Source: Vreelandella andesensis (GTDB taxonomy: Bacteria; Pseudomonadota; Gammaproteobacteria; Pseudomonadales; Halomonadaceae). Taken from it: a DNA stretch of 64,000 nt. The first letter of the stretch is position 1; every line of letters starts with the position of its first letter. This document shows positions 38,219-47,561 of the stretch, in pieces. The DNA is taken from contig NZ_RZHG01000003.1 of assembly GCF_003989795.1 (NCBI RefSeq), forward strand, positions 124,001 to 188,000, read 5' to 3'. The notes under the pieces were generated by a model. It was not told the DNA's origin. It saw nothing but the letters and a program-made list of their open reading frames with translations, and made no database searches. The position numbers and the translations under genes were made by a program.

Positions 38219-38257
38219 CACCTCCCCAAGAAAACCAGTGTTCTCTTGTGGGAGGTT
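38219..38257. terminator. Hairpin between the convergent lnt and amidohydrolase genes
   Basis: CCTCCC...GGGAGG outer stem continuing through CAAGA/TCTTG to a CAGT loop. No U-run follows directly. The rest of 38174-38368 is AT-rich without a gene. Confidence 0.5.
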
Positions 38258-38368
38258 CAGTTAGCGTGTTTGCATCTCAAAGATCACACTTACTTTTTTA
38301 AAAAACGGATTAACAATAAAAATTTTTTTAACCAGCACTTTTAAAGCGTTTGTTTACTACCTTATTTT

Positions 38369-39850
38369 TTATAACTCATCTTTGTAAACGCGGCCGCCTT
38401 TCATAATCATACGCAAATTGCGCTCTGGATCGTTCAGAAAATCAAGATCACGGCTTGGGTCGCCATCAACCACTAAAAGATCGGCTAGAGCACCTGGCTC
38501 AATGCGCCCAAGTACACCCGGATAAGGATTACGCGGGCCTGAAAGCGATAGTAGATCTCCGTTATCTCCCGTTGCCATTGCCAACACCGTTAGCGGATCA
38601 TAAAAGCGCGTTAACTTAGCCAAATGCCGAAGTTGGTTCGGCGTATTTTTAGGGCTGAAGAGAATGTCGGTTCCCCAGGCGGTTTTAACATTAAACCGCT
38701 GTGCCATTTCGTAGGCGCGAACAGTACCTTCCGCTACTTGGCGCTGAGACTCTCGGCGGGCTGCGTCAGGATAAACATTGGCATCTTCATCCTGCAGGAA
38801 AGGCTGGAGACTCCACCATGCGCCTTCTCCTGCCATCATTCTTACCGTCTCTTCGTCTGCTAGTTGACCATGCTCGATCGACTTAACACCGGCTCGTAGA
38901 GCCCGTTGAATGCCGCGAGGCGTGTAAACGTGCACCATCACGTAGGTGCCCCAATCACCCGCTGCCTCAACCGCTGCCCGAAGCTCTCGTTCAGTAAACT
39001 GAGTACTGTCTAACGGATCGTAAAGCGATGCCACTCCGCCACCGGCCATCAACTTGATCTGAGAGGCCCCAAGCATCAACTGTTCACGCGTGCGCCTGAG
39101 CACTTCGGCTTCGCCATCTGCAATCACTGCAACGCCCTGACGCTCCGCCTCGCTTAACGGCGTTGTACTACCACGGGGTATATCATGACGCATTCTGAAA
39201 TCACCATGCCCCGAGGTTTGAGAAATCATCGCCCCCGCAGGAAACACCCGAGGGCCATTAACAATGCCTTCATCAATAGCACGCTTTAGCGCAAACGAGG
39301 GGCCACCTACATCCCTAACCGAGGTAACGCCGCGCATTAAGGTCCGCTCTGCTTCCCTTGCTGCCACCAAATGCACATAGCCAATATCAGCGGTCATTGC
39401 CTCCATCTGGGAAATAGCGGCTAAGGTAGTGTGCCAATGGGCATCAATTAAACCAGGCATCAACACTCGACCGCCGCAATCAATAACATTGATACCTTCC
39501 TCCTCACCACTGCCTTCTAGAATGGCGTCGATCCGGCCATCCTCTACCCTGATGGATACGCCATCACGCAGCGGGCCACCGCTACCATCGAACAATTTTA
39601 AATTGGTTAACAGTAAAGGGCCGTTATGAGCTTTTGGCTGCTGCCCGACGGCAAAGGGCACATGCAAGCCTGCAAAGAGTGCCATTACCGCAGCCGCTCC
39701 CCCAATCATCTGTCGACGGGTTATTTCTGCCATCACGCGCTCATGAAAGCGTTGTAATATCGGCGACCCACAGCAACAAGCACCATGACGATGATCTGTG
39801 TGCGCCCCGGTTAGCACTGGCGAAAATGAAGAACGGGCAATAGGTGGCAT
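38369..39850 (-). CDS. Exported amidohydrolase-family metal-dependent hydrolase
   Basis: 493-residue amidohydrolase-superfamily enzyme (imidazolonepropionase/Xaa-Pro-dipeptidase-like group). Metal ligands are the HxH of LIDAHWHTTL, a Lys/Gly segment in IKLMAGGGVAS, two His in MVHVYTPRG and SIEHGQL, and the final Asp in TAWGTDILF. A twin-arginine-type signal TRRQMIGGAAAVMALFAG lies at about residues 44-61. GGAGG eight bases before the ATG at 39850 supports the long start, giving a 39-residue extension with a CCC triplet ahead of the Tat region. A start at 39733 would begin directly at the Tat signal. The substrate is unknown. Confidence 0.82.
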   Translation of the reverse strand: MPPIARSSFSPVLTGAHTDHRHGACCCGSPILQRFHERVMAEITRRQMIGGAAAVMALFAGLHVPFAVGQQPKAHNGPLLLTNLKLFDGSGGPLRDGVSIRVEDGRIDAILEGSGEEEGINVIDCGGRVLMPGLIDAHWHTTLAAISQMEAMTADIGYVHLVAAREAERTLMRGVTSVRDVGGPSFALKRAIDEGIVNGPRVFPAGAMISQTSGHGDFRMRHDIPRGSTTPLSEAERQGVAVIADGEAEVLRRTREQLMLGASQIKLMAGGGVASLYDPLDSTQFTERELRAAVEAAGDWGTYVMVHVYTPRGIQRALRAGVKSIEHGQLADEETVRMMAGEGAWWSLQPFLQDEDANVYPDAARRESQRQVAEGTVRAYEMAQRFNVKTAWGTDILFSPKNTPNQLRHLAKLTRFYDPLTVLAMATGDNGDLLSLSGPRNPYPGVLGRIEPGALADLLVVDGDPSRDLDFLNDPERNLRMIMKGGRVYKDEL

Positions 39851-40148
39851 GGCTAGCGCCTCCGTCAGCAGTAAGAATTAAGAAGTACAAGCAACTTGCT
39901 TTAGGCCAGTCGACTTGCCATGAGTTAGCACTGATCAATATATAGCAAACTAATCAGCGAGCAATTACATAACAGTTGCTTTATCGAAAACGCGCAACAT
40001 AAAGTAGCGAGCTAACGTAAATAATCATGGCAAAAAGCACCGTTCAACGCACAACTAACGAACTTCAACAATCTTTTCTCTGCTTATTGTCATTAGCACC
40101 TAAACTATGGTTTAACCGTTAAAGTAAATAACAAGGAGGTGATGAGTT

Positions 40149-41570
40149 GTGAAAAGCTCAAGCATTTTTTTATGGGCATCATTACTTGTGATAATCACTA
40201 CATCACCTAGTCAATCTGCTCAAGCACAGCCACTTACCTTAAAAGACGCTTGGGAACAACTCCGTAGCCAAGATGACGACGTTGCCGCAGGCCAGGCTGC
40301 ACAGCAACGCGCTGCAGCACTTCTCTCTACCCGCCATCATTTACTACTTCCTCAAATAGACCTTCTCGGCTCTTATACTCACCTTGATAACCCCATTGAA
40401 GTAGATGCACTTGCCCTTAACCCACTTAGCAGTGCGGCAGATACAGTGCCAGGCCAGTTACTCGTTGATCTTATTGGTGGCCCCAATGCATTCCGCACAC
40501 CGGTCACTAGCCGCAATATTGCAAGAAGTTCATTAGCCATGTTTTGGCCGATCTATACAGGTGGCAAGATCACCTCCGCACGGGAACTATTAACACTGGA
40601 AGAGCGAGAGGCTTCTTTATTGCTTGAAGAGGTTTACCGAGTCCGCTTCATGGATTTAGTAACCTCTTATTATGGGTTAGTGATGGCAGAGCGAACGCTT
40701 AATACGCAGCAGCAAGCTGAAGACACTCTAGCCCACCATTACCGTTCGGCCCGCGCACTTGAAGACCAGTTTCAAATTGCGCGAGTGGAACGCTTAGCCG
40801 CCGAAGCAGCTTACGATCGTTCTCGCATCACCACGCGCGCCATTCGCGAACAACGTGATAGCGCTCAGCAAGCCTTAGCGTCGTTGGTGCACTATGAACT
40901 GTCGGGCAATCTTTCAGCAGCCCCAACGCCTTCATCTCCCTTGTTTACACTCAGTTCGCTGCCACCAATTGGGCATTTTCAGCCTGGGCTCGCCGACCAC
41001 CCTGTTCTCAGGCTATTAGCCAACACCCAGGCGCAGGCTGAAAGTGTAGTTGAGGCAAGCCGTGGACTTTACCACCCAAATGTTTACATGTTCGGTAGCT
41101 ATAACCTCTATGAAGATGATTCGTTTGCAAGCAACCTTACACCCGACTGGTTAGTGGGCGTCGGCGTCAGTATGCCGTTGGTAGACCGTGGCGGTCGTAG
41201 TGGCAAAGTACAGGCCGCCGTCAGCACAGTATCAGAACTACGCTACCGCCAACAGGCGGCCTTCCGCAAACTAGAGCTGTTACTCAATCAACAATATCGC
41301 GAAGCGAATCAATCACTTGAAGAGTATCGCGACCTTGCCAGCACAGTGGCGTTGGCAGAAGAGAGCCTTCGCCTGCAAACGCTAGCTTTTTCAGAAGGCG
41401 TTGGCCGGGCACTGGATGTAATTGATGCCCAGACCTTCCTTTCTACAACGCATACGCGTCGCGATGCTGCCGCCTTCAGATTCGTAATGTCACTTGCTCA
41501 GCTACTCAGCATCACTGGCCAACAAGAATCACTGTTTGACTATCTCAGCGAAGGAAACCCTATTCCGTGA
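40149..41570 (+). CDS. TolC-family outer-membrane channel
   Basis: 473-residue outer-membrane efflux protein. The signal peptide ends about QAQA, followed by two OEP repeats of long coiled-coil helices (about 30-240 and 250-460) with Gln/Ala/Arg heptads. GTG start behind AAGGAGGTGATGA, an almost complete anti-Shine-Dalgarno complement, which argues for strong translation. The stop overlaps the HlyD gene (GTGA). First gene of a four-gene exporter operon, in an order (channel first) seen in type I-like export systems. The 298 bases upstream (39851-40148) are AT-rich and hold the divergent promoters but no gene. Confidence 0.9.
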   Translation: MKSSSIFLWASLLVIITTSPSQSAQAQPLTLKDAWEQLRSQDDDVAAGQAAQQRAAALLSTRHHLLLPQIDLLGSYTHLDNPIEVDALALNPLSSAADTVPGQLLVDLIGGPNAFRTPVTSRNIARSSLAMFWPIYTGGKITSARELLTLEEREASLLLEEVYRVRFMDLVTSYYGLVMAERTLNTQQQAEDTLAHHYRSARALEDQFQIARVERLAAEAAYDRSRITTRAIREQRDSAQQALASLVHYELSGNLSAAPTPSSPLFTLSSLPPIGHFQPGLADHPVLRLLANTQAQAESVVEASRGLYHPNVYMFGSYNLYEDDSFASNLTPDWLVGVGVSMPLVDRGGRSGKVQAAVSTVSELRYRQQAAFRKLELLLNQQYREANQSLEEYRDLASTVALAEESLRLQTLAFSEGVGRALDVIDAQTFLSTTHTRRDAAAFRFVMSLAQLLSITGQQESLFDYLSEGNPIP

Positions 41571-42580
41571 CCAAGCGTAGATTACTTATCCTGGCGGTAT
41601 TGGCCATTATCGCCATCGCCATATCGGTTGTTTTTTGGCGCACCTACAGCACGCCTGTACCGCGCTTACAGGGCCAAATAGAAGCCCGTCAATACATGGT
41701 CTCTTCTAAAGTGCCGGGGCGCCTTGCTGAAGTTGAGTTTCGACGCGGCGATAGTGTCAATGTCGGCGATGTCGTGTTTCGAATCGATAGCCCTGAACTT
41801 GAAGCTAAACTGACGCAGGTCGATGCACTCGATACGATTAGCCGCTCGCTGGCGCAGGCGGTTGAAGGTGGCACACGAGAAGAGAAAATAGCCGCTGCTC
41901 GCAGCGAGTACCAAAAAGCGCAGGCGGCTGAAAGCATGGCAAGAACAACGTATGAACGCACACGCGTATTAGCCGAGCAAGGCGTAGTGGCCCGCCAACG
42001 ACTAGATGAAGCCTTTACACTGCTTCGCGTCGCTGAACAAACCCGCATCACAGCAGGAGAGCTACTTCGCTTGGCCGACGCTGGCCCTCGTGAAGAGGCG
42101 CGCTCTGCCAGCCGCGCTGGCGAAGACATAACCGCTAGCCTACGCGATGAAATCAATGAACTACTTGAGGACTCGCTGGCAATTGCGCCTCACAAGGGCA
42201 TTGTCAGTAATGTATTGCTAAACCCAGGTGAGCTGGTTCCGCAAGGTTTTCCAGTGGTAATGATTACTGACCTAGATGAAGCCTGGGCACTGTTTAATGT
42301 GCGCGAAGATCTGCTTCAGCATTTCTCGCAAGGCAGCGAGTTCGATCTTGATGTTCCCGCTCTTGGCCAACAGGCACGTTTTAAAGTGAGCCATATTGCA
42401 GCGCTAGGCGACTTTGCAACATGGCGCGCCACTGTTCCCGGTCGTGGCTTTGATATGCGAACATTTGAGATAGAAATGCAGCCTATTGAGCCTATTTCAG
42501 GCCTAAGGGCAGGCATGAGTGTCTTGCTAGCTTTACCTTCTGAGGATGCGCAGTCAGGTAGCCAACATGGAGCCGAATAA
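41567..42580 (+). CDS. HlyD-family periplasmic adaptor
   Basis: 337-residue membrane-fusion protein. One N-terminal anchor helix (about 5-26) leads to the first lipoyl half (QYMVSSKVPGRLAEVEFRRGDSVNVGDVVF), a coiled-coil hairpin (75-175), the second half (IAPHKGIVSNVLLNPGELVPQGFP) and a beta-barrel. GTG start overlapping the TolC stop. The domain layout resembles YbhG/EmrA-type adaptors. It links the TolC protein to the two downstream ABC-2 permeases. Confidence 0.9.
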   Translation: MTKRRLLILAVLAIIAIAISVVFWRTYSTPVPRLQGQIEARQYMVSSKVPGRLAEVEFRRGDSVNVGDVVFRIDSPELEAKLTQVDALDTISRSLAQAVEGGTREEKIAAARSEYQKAQAAESMARTTYERTRVLAEQGVVARQRLDEAFTLLRVAEQTRITAGELLRLADAGPREEARSASRAGEDITASLRDEINELLEDSLAIAPHKGIVSNVLLNPGELVPQGFPVVMITDLDEAWALFNVREDLLQHFSQGSEFDLDVPALGQQARFKVSHIAALGDFATWRATVPGRGFDMRTFEIEMQPIEPISGLRAGMSVLLALPSEDAQSGSQHGAE

Positions 42581-43712
42581 GCTTACTGGCTGTCGGGCGC
42601 TTCGAAGCCAGCCGTGGCTGTTTGCTCTGGTTGGTTGGCTGCCTCCGCTAATGACATTGCTATTTATCGCTGTATTTGAGCTTGGCACCCCGCAATCACT
42701 TCCTGTGGGCGTTGTTGACTTAGACCACACCTCTGAATCACGCGCATTACAGCGCTATCTGGATGCCAGCCCTGCTCTCGATATGCGGCATCCCTACCCT
42801 TCTGCACGCGAGGGATCAGAGGCATTTCAACGGGCAGAAGTGTTAGCTCTACTGATCATTCCCCAACATTTTGGACGCGATCTACGCATGTCTCTCAGCC
42901 CTAAGGCCGTCGCTTTCTATAACAGCCAATACCTGCTGGCAGGCAAATTCATTTCTTCCGCACTCACTCAATCGAGCATGAATTTTGCCGCCGAAGCAGG
43001 TGTCGTCTTGCGACTTGGCCAAGGGTATGCGTTACCACAAGCAGTGGCAGCAGCAGCCCCCGTGCGCCCACAAATAACGTCACTTTATAATTCGGGTATG
43101 AGCTATGCGCGCTTTTTAGTCACCACGATCACACCCGCTCTTTGGCAAATTGTGATTGTTGTCGCTACGCTGCTTACACTTTGCTGGCGATTAGAAAAAG
43201 CACCGCTCCCAGATACGTTCTCTGCTAGAAGTTACGCGCTCTGGCAACTACTAATGCCTATCTCGTTACTGCTTTGGTTTCAGGGGCTATTAATGCTCGG
43301 CCTGTATAGTTACTTTCTCGGTTGGTCGCCAGAAGACAGCATTGTTTGGTTAGCGGTCGGGATGGCCCTAATGGTGCTGGCTGTTCAGAGCATGGCGACG
43401 CTAATTCTCTCCGCGGTAGCCAACAAAATACGTGCGCTGAGCCTTTGCGCCGCTTATCTAGCGCCGGCCTTTGCCTTTATGGGAATTACCTTCCCAAGGG
43501 GCGATATGAATATGCTGGCACGAGTTTGGGGCAACTTAATGCCCTCCACTCATTATATTGAGCTCCAGGTAGCCGTGGCTGACCACGGAGCACCGCTAGC
43601 TACTTTACTGCCGCCTTTATTGATATTACTGCTGTTCCTGCTGCCATTCCCCTTGGCCATTCATGCCCTACCCAAACAATTAACCATCAACCCTGCTGAG
43701 CAGGTGTCCTAA
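42567..43712 (+). CDS. ABC-2-type export permease, first subunit
   Basis: 381-residue membrane protein of the ABC-2/YhgE-Pip type. TM1 is at about 20-40, then a periplasmic domain of about 150 residues (beginning VGVVDLDHTSESRALQRYL), then five hydrophobic helices (about 190-375). Start at 42567, with AGGT upstream; an ATG at 42546 in the same frame sits directly against GAGG. It overlaps the HlyD gene by 14 bases and abuts the second permease (TAATG). No ATP-binding domain is fused to it or encoded nearby. Confidence 0.85.
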   Translation: MEPNKLTGCRALRSQPWLFALVGWLPPLMTLLFIAVFELGTPQSLPVGVVDLDHTSESRALQRYLDASPALDMRHPYPSAREGSEAFQRAEVLALLIIPQHFGRDLRMSLSPKAVAFYNSQYLLAGKFISSALTQSSMNFAAEAGVVLRLGQGYALPQAVAAAAPVRPQITSLYNSGMSYARFLVTTITPALWQIVIVVATLLTLCWRLEKAPLPDTFSARSYALWQLLMPISLLLWFQGLLMLGLYSYFLGWSPEDSIVWLAVGMALMVLAVQSMATLILSAVANKIRALSLCAAYLAPAFAFMGITFPRGDMNMLARVWGNLMPSTHYIELQVAVADHGAPLATLLPPLLILLLFLLPFPLAIHALPKQLTINPAEQVS

Positions 43713-44929
43713 TGAATGTCTGGCAACGTTTTTGGCAAGCGTGGCAGGTAGAGATTGCGAATATTTTTGCTGATAAGGCTGTGCTGCTCGTTATTGTCGG
43801 CGGTTTACTGTTTTATGCGGTTCTTTACCCACTCCCTTATCATAAAAATGTGCCGGGAGAGCAAGCGGTGGCGGTGGTGGATCATGACCACACGCATCTA
43901 GCGCGGCAACTGATCCGCATGGCAGATGCGGCTCCTCAAATTCGAGTCGCCGCCCAGCCTTCCAGCATGGCGGAAGCAGAAGCCTTATTGGCTAGTGATG
44001 ACGTTCATGGACTCCTGATCATTCCTTCTGGCTTTGAACGCGATGTCTATTTAGGTCGCCCGACCAGCCTCTCATTTGCAGGCGATGCCAGTTACTTTCT
44101 GATTTACGGCAATGTTGTCGAGGGCTTACTGACAGCGGCTACAACACTAAGCGTACAAACCCAACTCGTTGGTAGCTTAATGAAAGGGGAAAACCCTGCG
44201 CAGATCCCCGGTCAAATCATGCCTATGCGAATCATCACTAAACCCGCGTTTAATCCTACGTCGGGTTATATCAATTATATTGTGCCCGCGGTCTTTGTAT
44301 TAATTTTGCATCAAACATTGTTAATTGCCGCTGGTAGCGTGACCATCAAAGATCGCGCACGCAGGCGTTTAGGGCAAACTGCGCCATCGCTTGCCTTAGC
44401 GCTGCCACTTCGGCTCTTCACCTTCATGCTGATCTACCTACTATTTGCCATGCTCTATTTCGGCTTTTTCTTTCAGCTTTATGGCGTGCCCCATGTTGCT
44501 GCGCCTAATGAACTACTTGCCTTTAGCGTGCTGTTCTTCATGAGCGCAACGCTGTTCGCCATTTGGCTTGGTTATCTTCTGCCGCGACCGGAATTTCCTA
44601 CTGTCCTAGTGCTTATTTCGTCACTACCGATCGTCTTTACCGCTGGGTTTGCCTGGCCTGCAGAAAGCCTACCCAAATGGCTAGATACCCTAACTCTGCT
44701 AATTCCAGTAAAACCTGGCATACAAGGCTTTTTGGCGATTAACCAAATGGGTGCTCCGCTTCTTAGCATCGGGCGAGAAATCAGCATACTGGTTGGATTA
44801 TGCGTTGTGTATGGCGGGTGGCTTTGGTGGCTCGCCTGCCATCAACGCACGTCGAACTCAGCGCGGCGAATGGCGATAGAAACGAAAACAATAAGAAGCG
44901 AAAATAACAACAGACGAAAGCGGCGGTGA
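43712..44929 (+). CDS. ABC-2-type export permease, second subunit
   Basis: 405-residue paralogue of the upstream permease with the same plan: TM1 at about 23-40, a periplasmic domain with VAVVDHDHTHLARQLIRMADAAP, then helices from about 190 to 385 and a basic, Arg-rich cytoplasmic tail. The pair probably forms a heterodimer. The start overlaps the previous stop by one base. Last gene of the TolC-HlyD-permease-permease operon; the expected ATPase is missing. Confidence 0.87.
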   Translation: MNVWQRFWQAWQVEIANIFADKAVLLVIVGGLLFYAVLYPLPYHKNVPGEQAVAVVDHDHTHLARQLIRMADAAPQIRVAAQPSSMAEAEALLASDDVHGLLIIPSGFERDVYLGRPTSLSFAGDASYFLIYGNVVEGLLTAATTLSVQTQLVGSLMKGENPAQIPGQIMPMRIITKPAFNPTSGYINYIVPAVFVLILHQTLLIAAGSVTIKDRARRRLGQTAPSLALALPLRLFTFMLIYLLFAMLYFGFFFQLYGVPHVAAPNELLAFSVLFFMSATLFAIWLGYLLPRPEFPTVLVLISSLPIVFTAGFAWPAESLPKWLDTLTLLIPVKPGIQGFLAINQMGAPLLSIGREISILVGLCVVYGGWLWWLACHQRTSNSARRMAIETKTIRSENNNRRKRR

Positions 44930-44972
44930 ATATCTCATTAGGGTTAACCGTATGAGACATCACCGCCGCTTC
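44918..44972 (+). terminator. Long hairpin closing the exporter operon
   Basis: AAGCGGCGGTGA (including the stop codon) pairs with TCACCGCCGCTT 30 bases later, with a second inner pairing TCTCAT/ATGAGA. Only a short pyrimidine run follows, so it may act as mRNA 3' protection as well as termination. Confidence 0.65.
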
Positions 44973-45048
44973 TTACCGTTCTAAACGTTACAGATAGCAT
45001 AACAATAAAAAACGGCTTTTCATCAGCCCATCATTTTATGGTGGCAAA

Positions 45049-46902
45049 TCATTCCGTGGCAGGAAGTTCACCCAACACTTCAGGTATTGTCATTTTCACG
45101 TAACGCCCAGGGGCGCTTTCAATAACGCTAAGCTCACCTTCACCGGGCTGACGCGCTGTCACCATTTTTTCTGGATCAGGGTCAGCATAGCCGTTCTCGG
45201 TTACCCATGCCTGCCAGTGTGGCCACCAGGAACCTTCATTAAACGATGCTCCCTCTTGCCACGCTTCATGTGTTTCTGGCAGCGCATCGTTAGTCCAATA
45301 ACCGTATTTATTTTTGTACGGCGGGTTCACAATGCCAGCAATATGGCCAGAACCACCCAACACAAACGTCACCGGCCCTTTAGGCAACAGAGCGCCATAA
45401 TAAGTACTGTTCCACTTAGCAATGTGATCTTCTTTCGTCGATACGAAATAGCTTGGGGCAGATATTTTACGAAGGTCAATCTTCACCTCGTCCAACTCAA
45501 TGCCGTCCGGCTCTACCAAGCGATTTTCTAAGTACATATGGCGTAGGTACCACGCATGGGTACCTGCTGGTAGGTTCGTACCATCGGTATTCCAATACAG
45601 CAAATCAAACGCCGCGGGAATCTCACCTTTTAAGTAATTATTGATATAAAACGACCAGAAAAGATCATTTTCACGCAATAAATTAAAGGTATAGGCCATC
45701 GAGCGGCCATCTAAATACCCCTTCATTTCTAGCGTGTTTTCAATTCCTTCAACAACGCGTTCGTTGAGGAATACGCCAATATCACCGGGGTCACGGAAAT
45801 CCTGCAGCGTCGCCATGTAAGTAACGGACTTCACCTTGCGGCCGCGTCGCGTGCTTGTCAGATAAGCCACCGTTGATGCCGTTAGTGTGCCGCCCACACA
45901 ATAGCTCAATAGGTTAACTGACTTCTCTCCACAGGCTTGTTCAATGGCATCCATCGCGCTGATGGGGCCCATTTGCATATAATCAGCCCAGGTAATGTCG
46001 CGCTGCTCTGGGCCAGGGTTACGCCAGGAAATCAAAAATACGGTATGCCCCTGATCCACCATCCACTTAACCAGTGAATTGTCTTCTCGCAGGTCAAGGA
46101 TATAATACTTATTGATCCACGGCGGAATGATCAATAGCGGTGTTTTAAAGGTTTTTTCCGTGGTGGGCGTATATTGAATCAGCTGAATCAACTCATTCTC
46201 ATACACCACCGCACCGGGGGTGACGGCAATATTATCGCCGACACCGAAGGCACTTCGATCTGTCATGCGCACGTTAATACCTTCAGCGGAATTCGCTAGG
46301 TCTTCTCGCAAGCGTGTCAAACCATCGACCAAATTCTGACCACGAGTTTCCAGCGTGCAGCGCATAACTTCAGGGTTGGTCGCTACGAAGTTAGTAGGCG
46401 ACATTGCGCTTACCAACTGCCGAGCATAAAACACCAGTTTACGCTTTTGCGTCGGCTCTAAGTTATCCAGACCTTCAATGAGTTCCTCTACCATCTGCGA
46501 AAATAGCAAATACTGCTGCATAATCGCTAAGTAGTAAGGCTCTTTTGTCCAGGCATCGTCTTTAAAGCGGCGGTCGCCTTTTGCAGGTGTCACCAATGGC
46601 GTCACCTGCTCGCCAGCCATCGCGCGTACACCCTGTTGCCACAGTAGCCACTGATCTTGCAACAACCGTGACTGAGTTTGCCACATTAGGTTGGGGTTAC
46701 TCATCAGTGACTTAGCGGCAGCTTCAAAGCTTTCGCGCATGTCACTTTGAACAGAGTCAGCAGCTTCACTAGGAACAATGCGTGACAGCAAATCCTCAAG
46801 CAGGCCTTTGTACTGTTCACCAATACCATCGAGCTGCGTTTTCCATACTTCCAGCTCTTCTTGAGAAACACCTTGAGACGGCATTTTCCACTCTGACAGC
46901 AT
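45049..46902 (-). CDS. phaC: Class I polyhydroxyalkanoate synthase
   Basis: 617-residue PHA synthase polymerising (R)-3-hydroxyacyl-CoA on storage granules. The lipase-like box SYCVGG holds the nucleophile C335, with D492 (STKEDHI) and H520 (GSGHIAGI). The Asp-to-His spacing of 28 equals that of Cupriavidus PhaC. The N-terminal domain (1-190) is typical of class I. GGGGAGAG before the ATG at 46902 decides the start. The C-terminal extension after about residue 590 is longer than in Cupriavidus. It is downstream of the phasin gene, separated by a GC hairpin. Confidence 0.95.
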   Translation of the reverse strand: MLSEWKMPSQGVSQEELEVWKTQLDGIGEQYKGLLEDLLSRIVPSEAADSVQSDMRESFEAAAKSLMSNPNLMWQTQSRLLQDQWLLWQQGVRAMAGEQVTPLVTPAKGDRRFKDDAWTKEPYYLAIMQQYLLFSQMVEELIEGLDNLEPTQKRKLVFYARQLVSAMSPTNFVATNPEVMRCTLETRGQNLVDGLTRLREDLANSAEGINVRMTDRSAFGVGDNIAVTPGAVVYENELIQLIQYTPTTEKTFKTPLLIIPPWINKYYILDLREDNSLVKWMVDQGHTVFLISWRNPGPEQRDITWADYMQMGPISAMDAIEQACGEKSVNLLSYCVGGTLTASTVAYLTSTRRGRKVKSVTYMATLQDFRDPGDIGVFLNERVVEGIENTLEMKGYLDGRSMAYTFNLLRENDLFWSFYINNYLKGEIPAAFDLLYWNTDGTNLPAGTHAWYLRHMYLENRLVEPDGIELDEVKIDLRKISAPSYFVSTKEDHIAKWNSTYYGALLPKGPVTFVLGGSGHIAGIVNPPYKNKYGYWTNDALPETHEAWQEGASFNEGSWWPHWQAWVTENGYADPDPEKMVTARQPGEGELSVIESAPGRYVKMTIPEVLGELPATE

Positions 46903-46959
46903 ACTCACTCTCCCCTCACCTGCTTGGCAGTCTCTGCCCAGGCACATCATCCAAAAGAA

Positions 46960-46982
46960 CGCGGCGCCTTGAAGGCGCCGCG
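46960..46982 (-). terminator. Hairpin between phasin and phaC
   Basis: CGCGGCGCC, five-base loop, GGCGCCGCG: nine perfect GC-rich pairs, followed on the minus strand by TTCTTTT. It lies after the phasin stop, so it probably keeps phasin mRNA more abundant than phaC mRNA. Confidence 0.75.
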
Positions 46983-46995
46983 AACATAATTGCGT

Positions 46996-47406
46996 TTAGC
47001 TTTTACGTGAAGATTGGCTAGTCGCTTTAGCAGGCTGCTCGCCTTTCGCGGCGGCAGTCGCTTGCTCGTTCATTTTCTGCCCAGCTTCGCTAAATAGCTT
47101 TTCCATTTCGGTCTTAAACTGCATGCTCATCTCACCCATGACGCGCGCGTCTTCTTGCATCTGCTGAGAAAGCTCATTCATCACTTCGGCTTGTTTGGTG
47201 CCGAAATCACGCAGGCCTTCTGCATCGTTAATTTCAGTCGCGCTACGAATGCGTTCGGTACCCATCTGGCTATAGCGTTTCATCGCTTCTAGCTGGTATT
47301 GGGTCATCTTTTCCATGTTGTTGAGCATCAGCGAGTTCATCTTACGCATTGGCTCAAACATTTTACGAGTTTGCTCGCTGAAGGCGTCCATTGTTTTATC
47401 TTGCAT
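46996..47406 (-). CDS. Phasin-family PHA granule protein
   Basis: 136-residue amphipathic, nearly all-helical protein. MNSLMLNNMEKMTQYQLEAMKRYSQMGTERIRSATEI is the phasin_2-like core, and an Ala/Gln/Lys-rich low-complexity tail ends SRKS. The ATG at 47406 has AGGAG nine bases upstream; the frame runs further upstream without one. Phasins coat PHA granules and control their number and size. Adjacent to phaC and a DUF6489-like gene. Confidence 0.88.
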   Translation of the reverse strand: MQDKTMDAFSEQTRKMFEPMRKMNSLMLNNMEKMTQYQLEAMKRYSQMGTERIRSATEINDAEGLRDFGTKQAEVMNELSQQMQEDARVMGEMSMQFKTEMEKLFSEAGQKMNEQATAAAKGEQPAKATSQSSRKS

Positions 47407-47561
47407 AGTGTCTGCTCCTGTCTCTCGTTCCTTGGCATGAGCCTGGAGTGGCTCATCACATGGCAAAATTGCTGCGCTGCAAAAAGAGTAATCTCTACAA
47501 TGCTGCTTTGCAACATTCTTAGCAGCACGCTCTACAACACAACACATTTCACATTACATTT

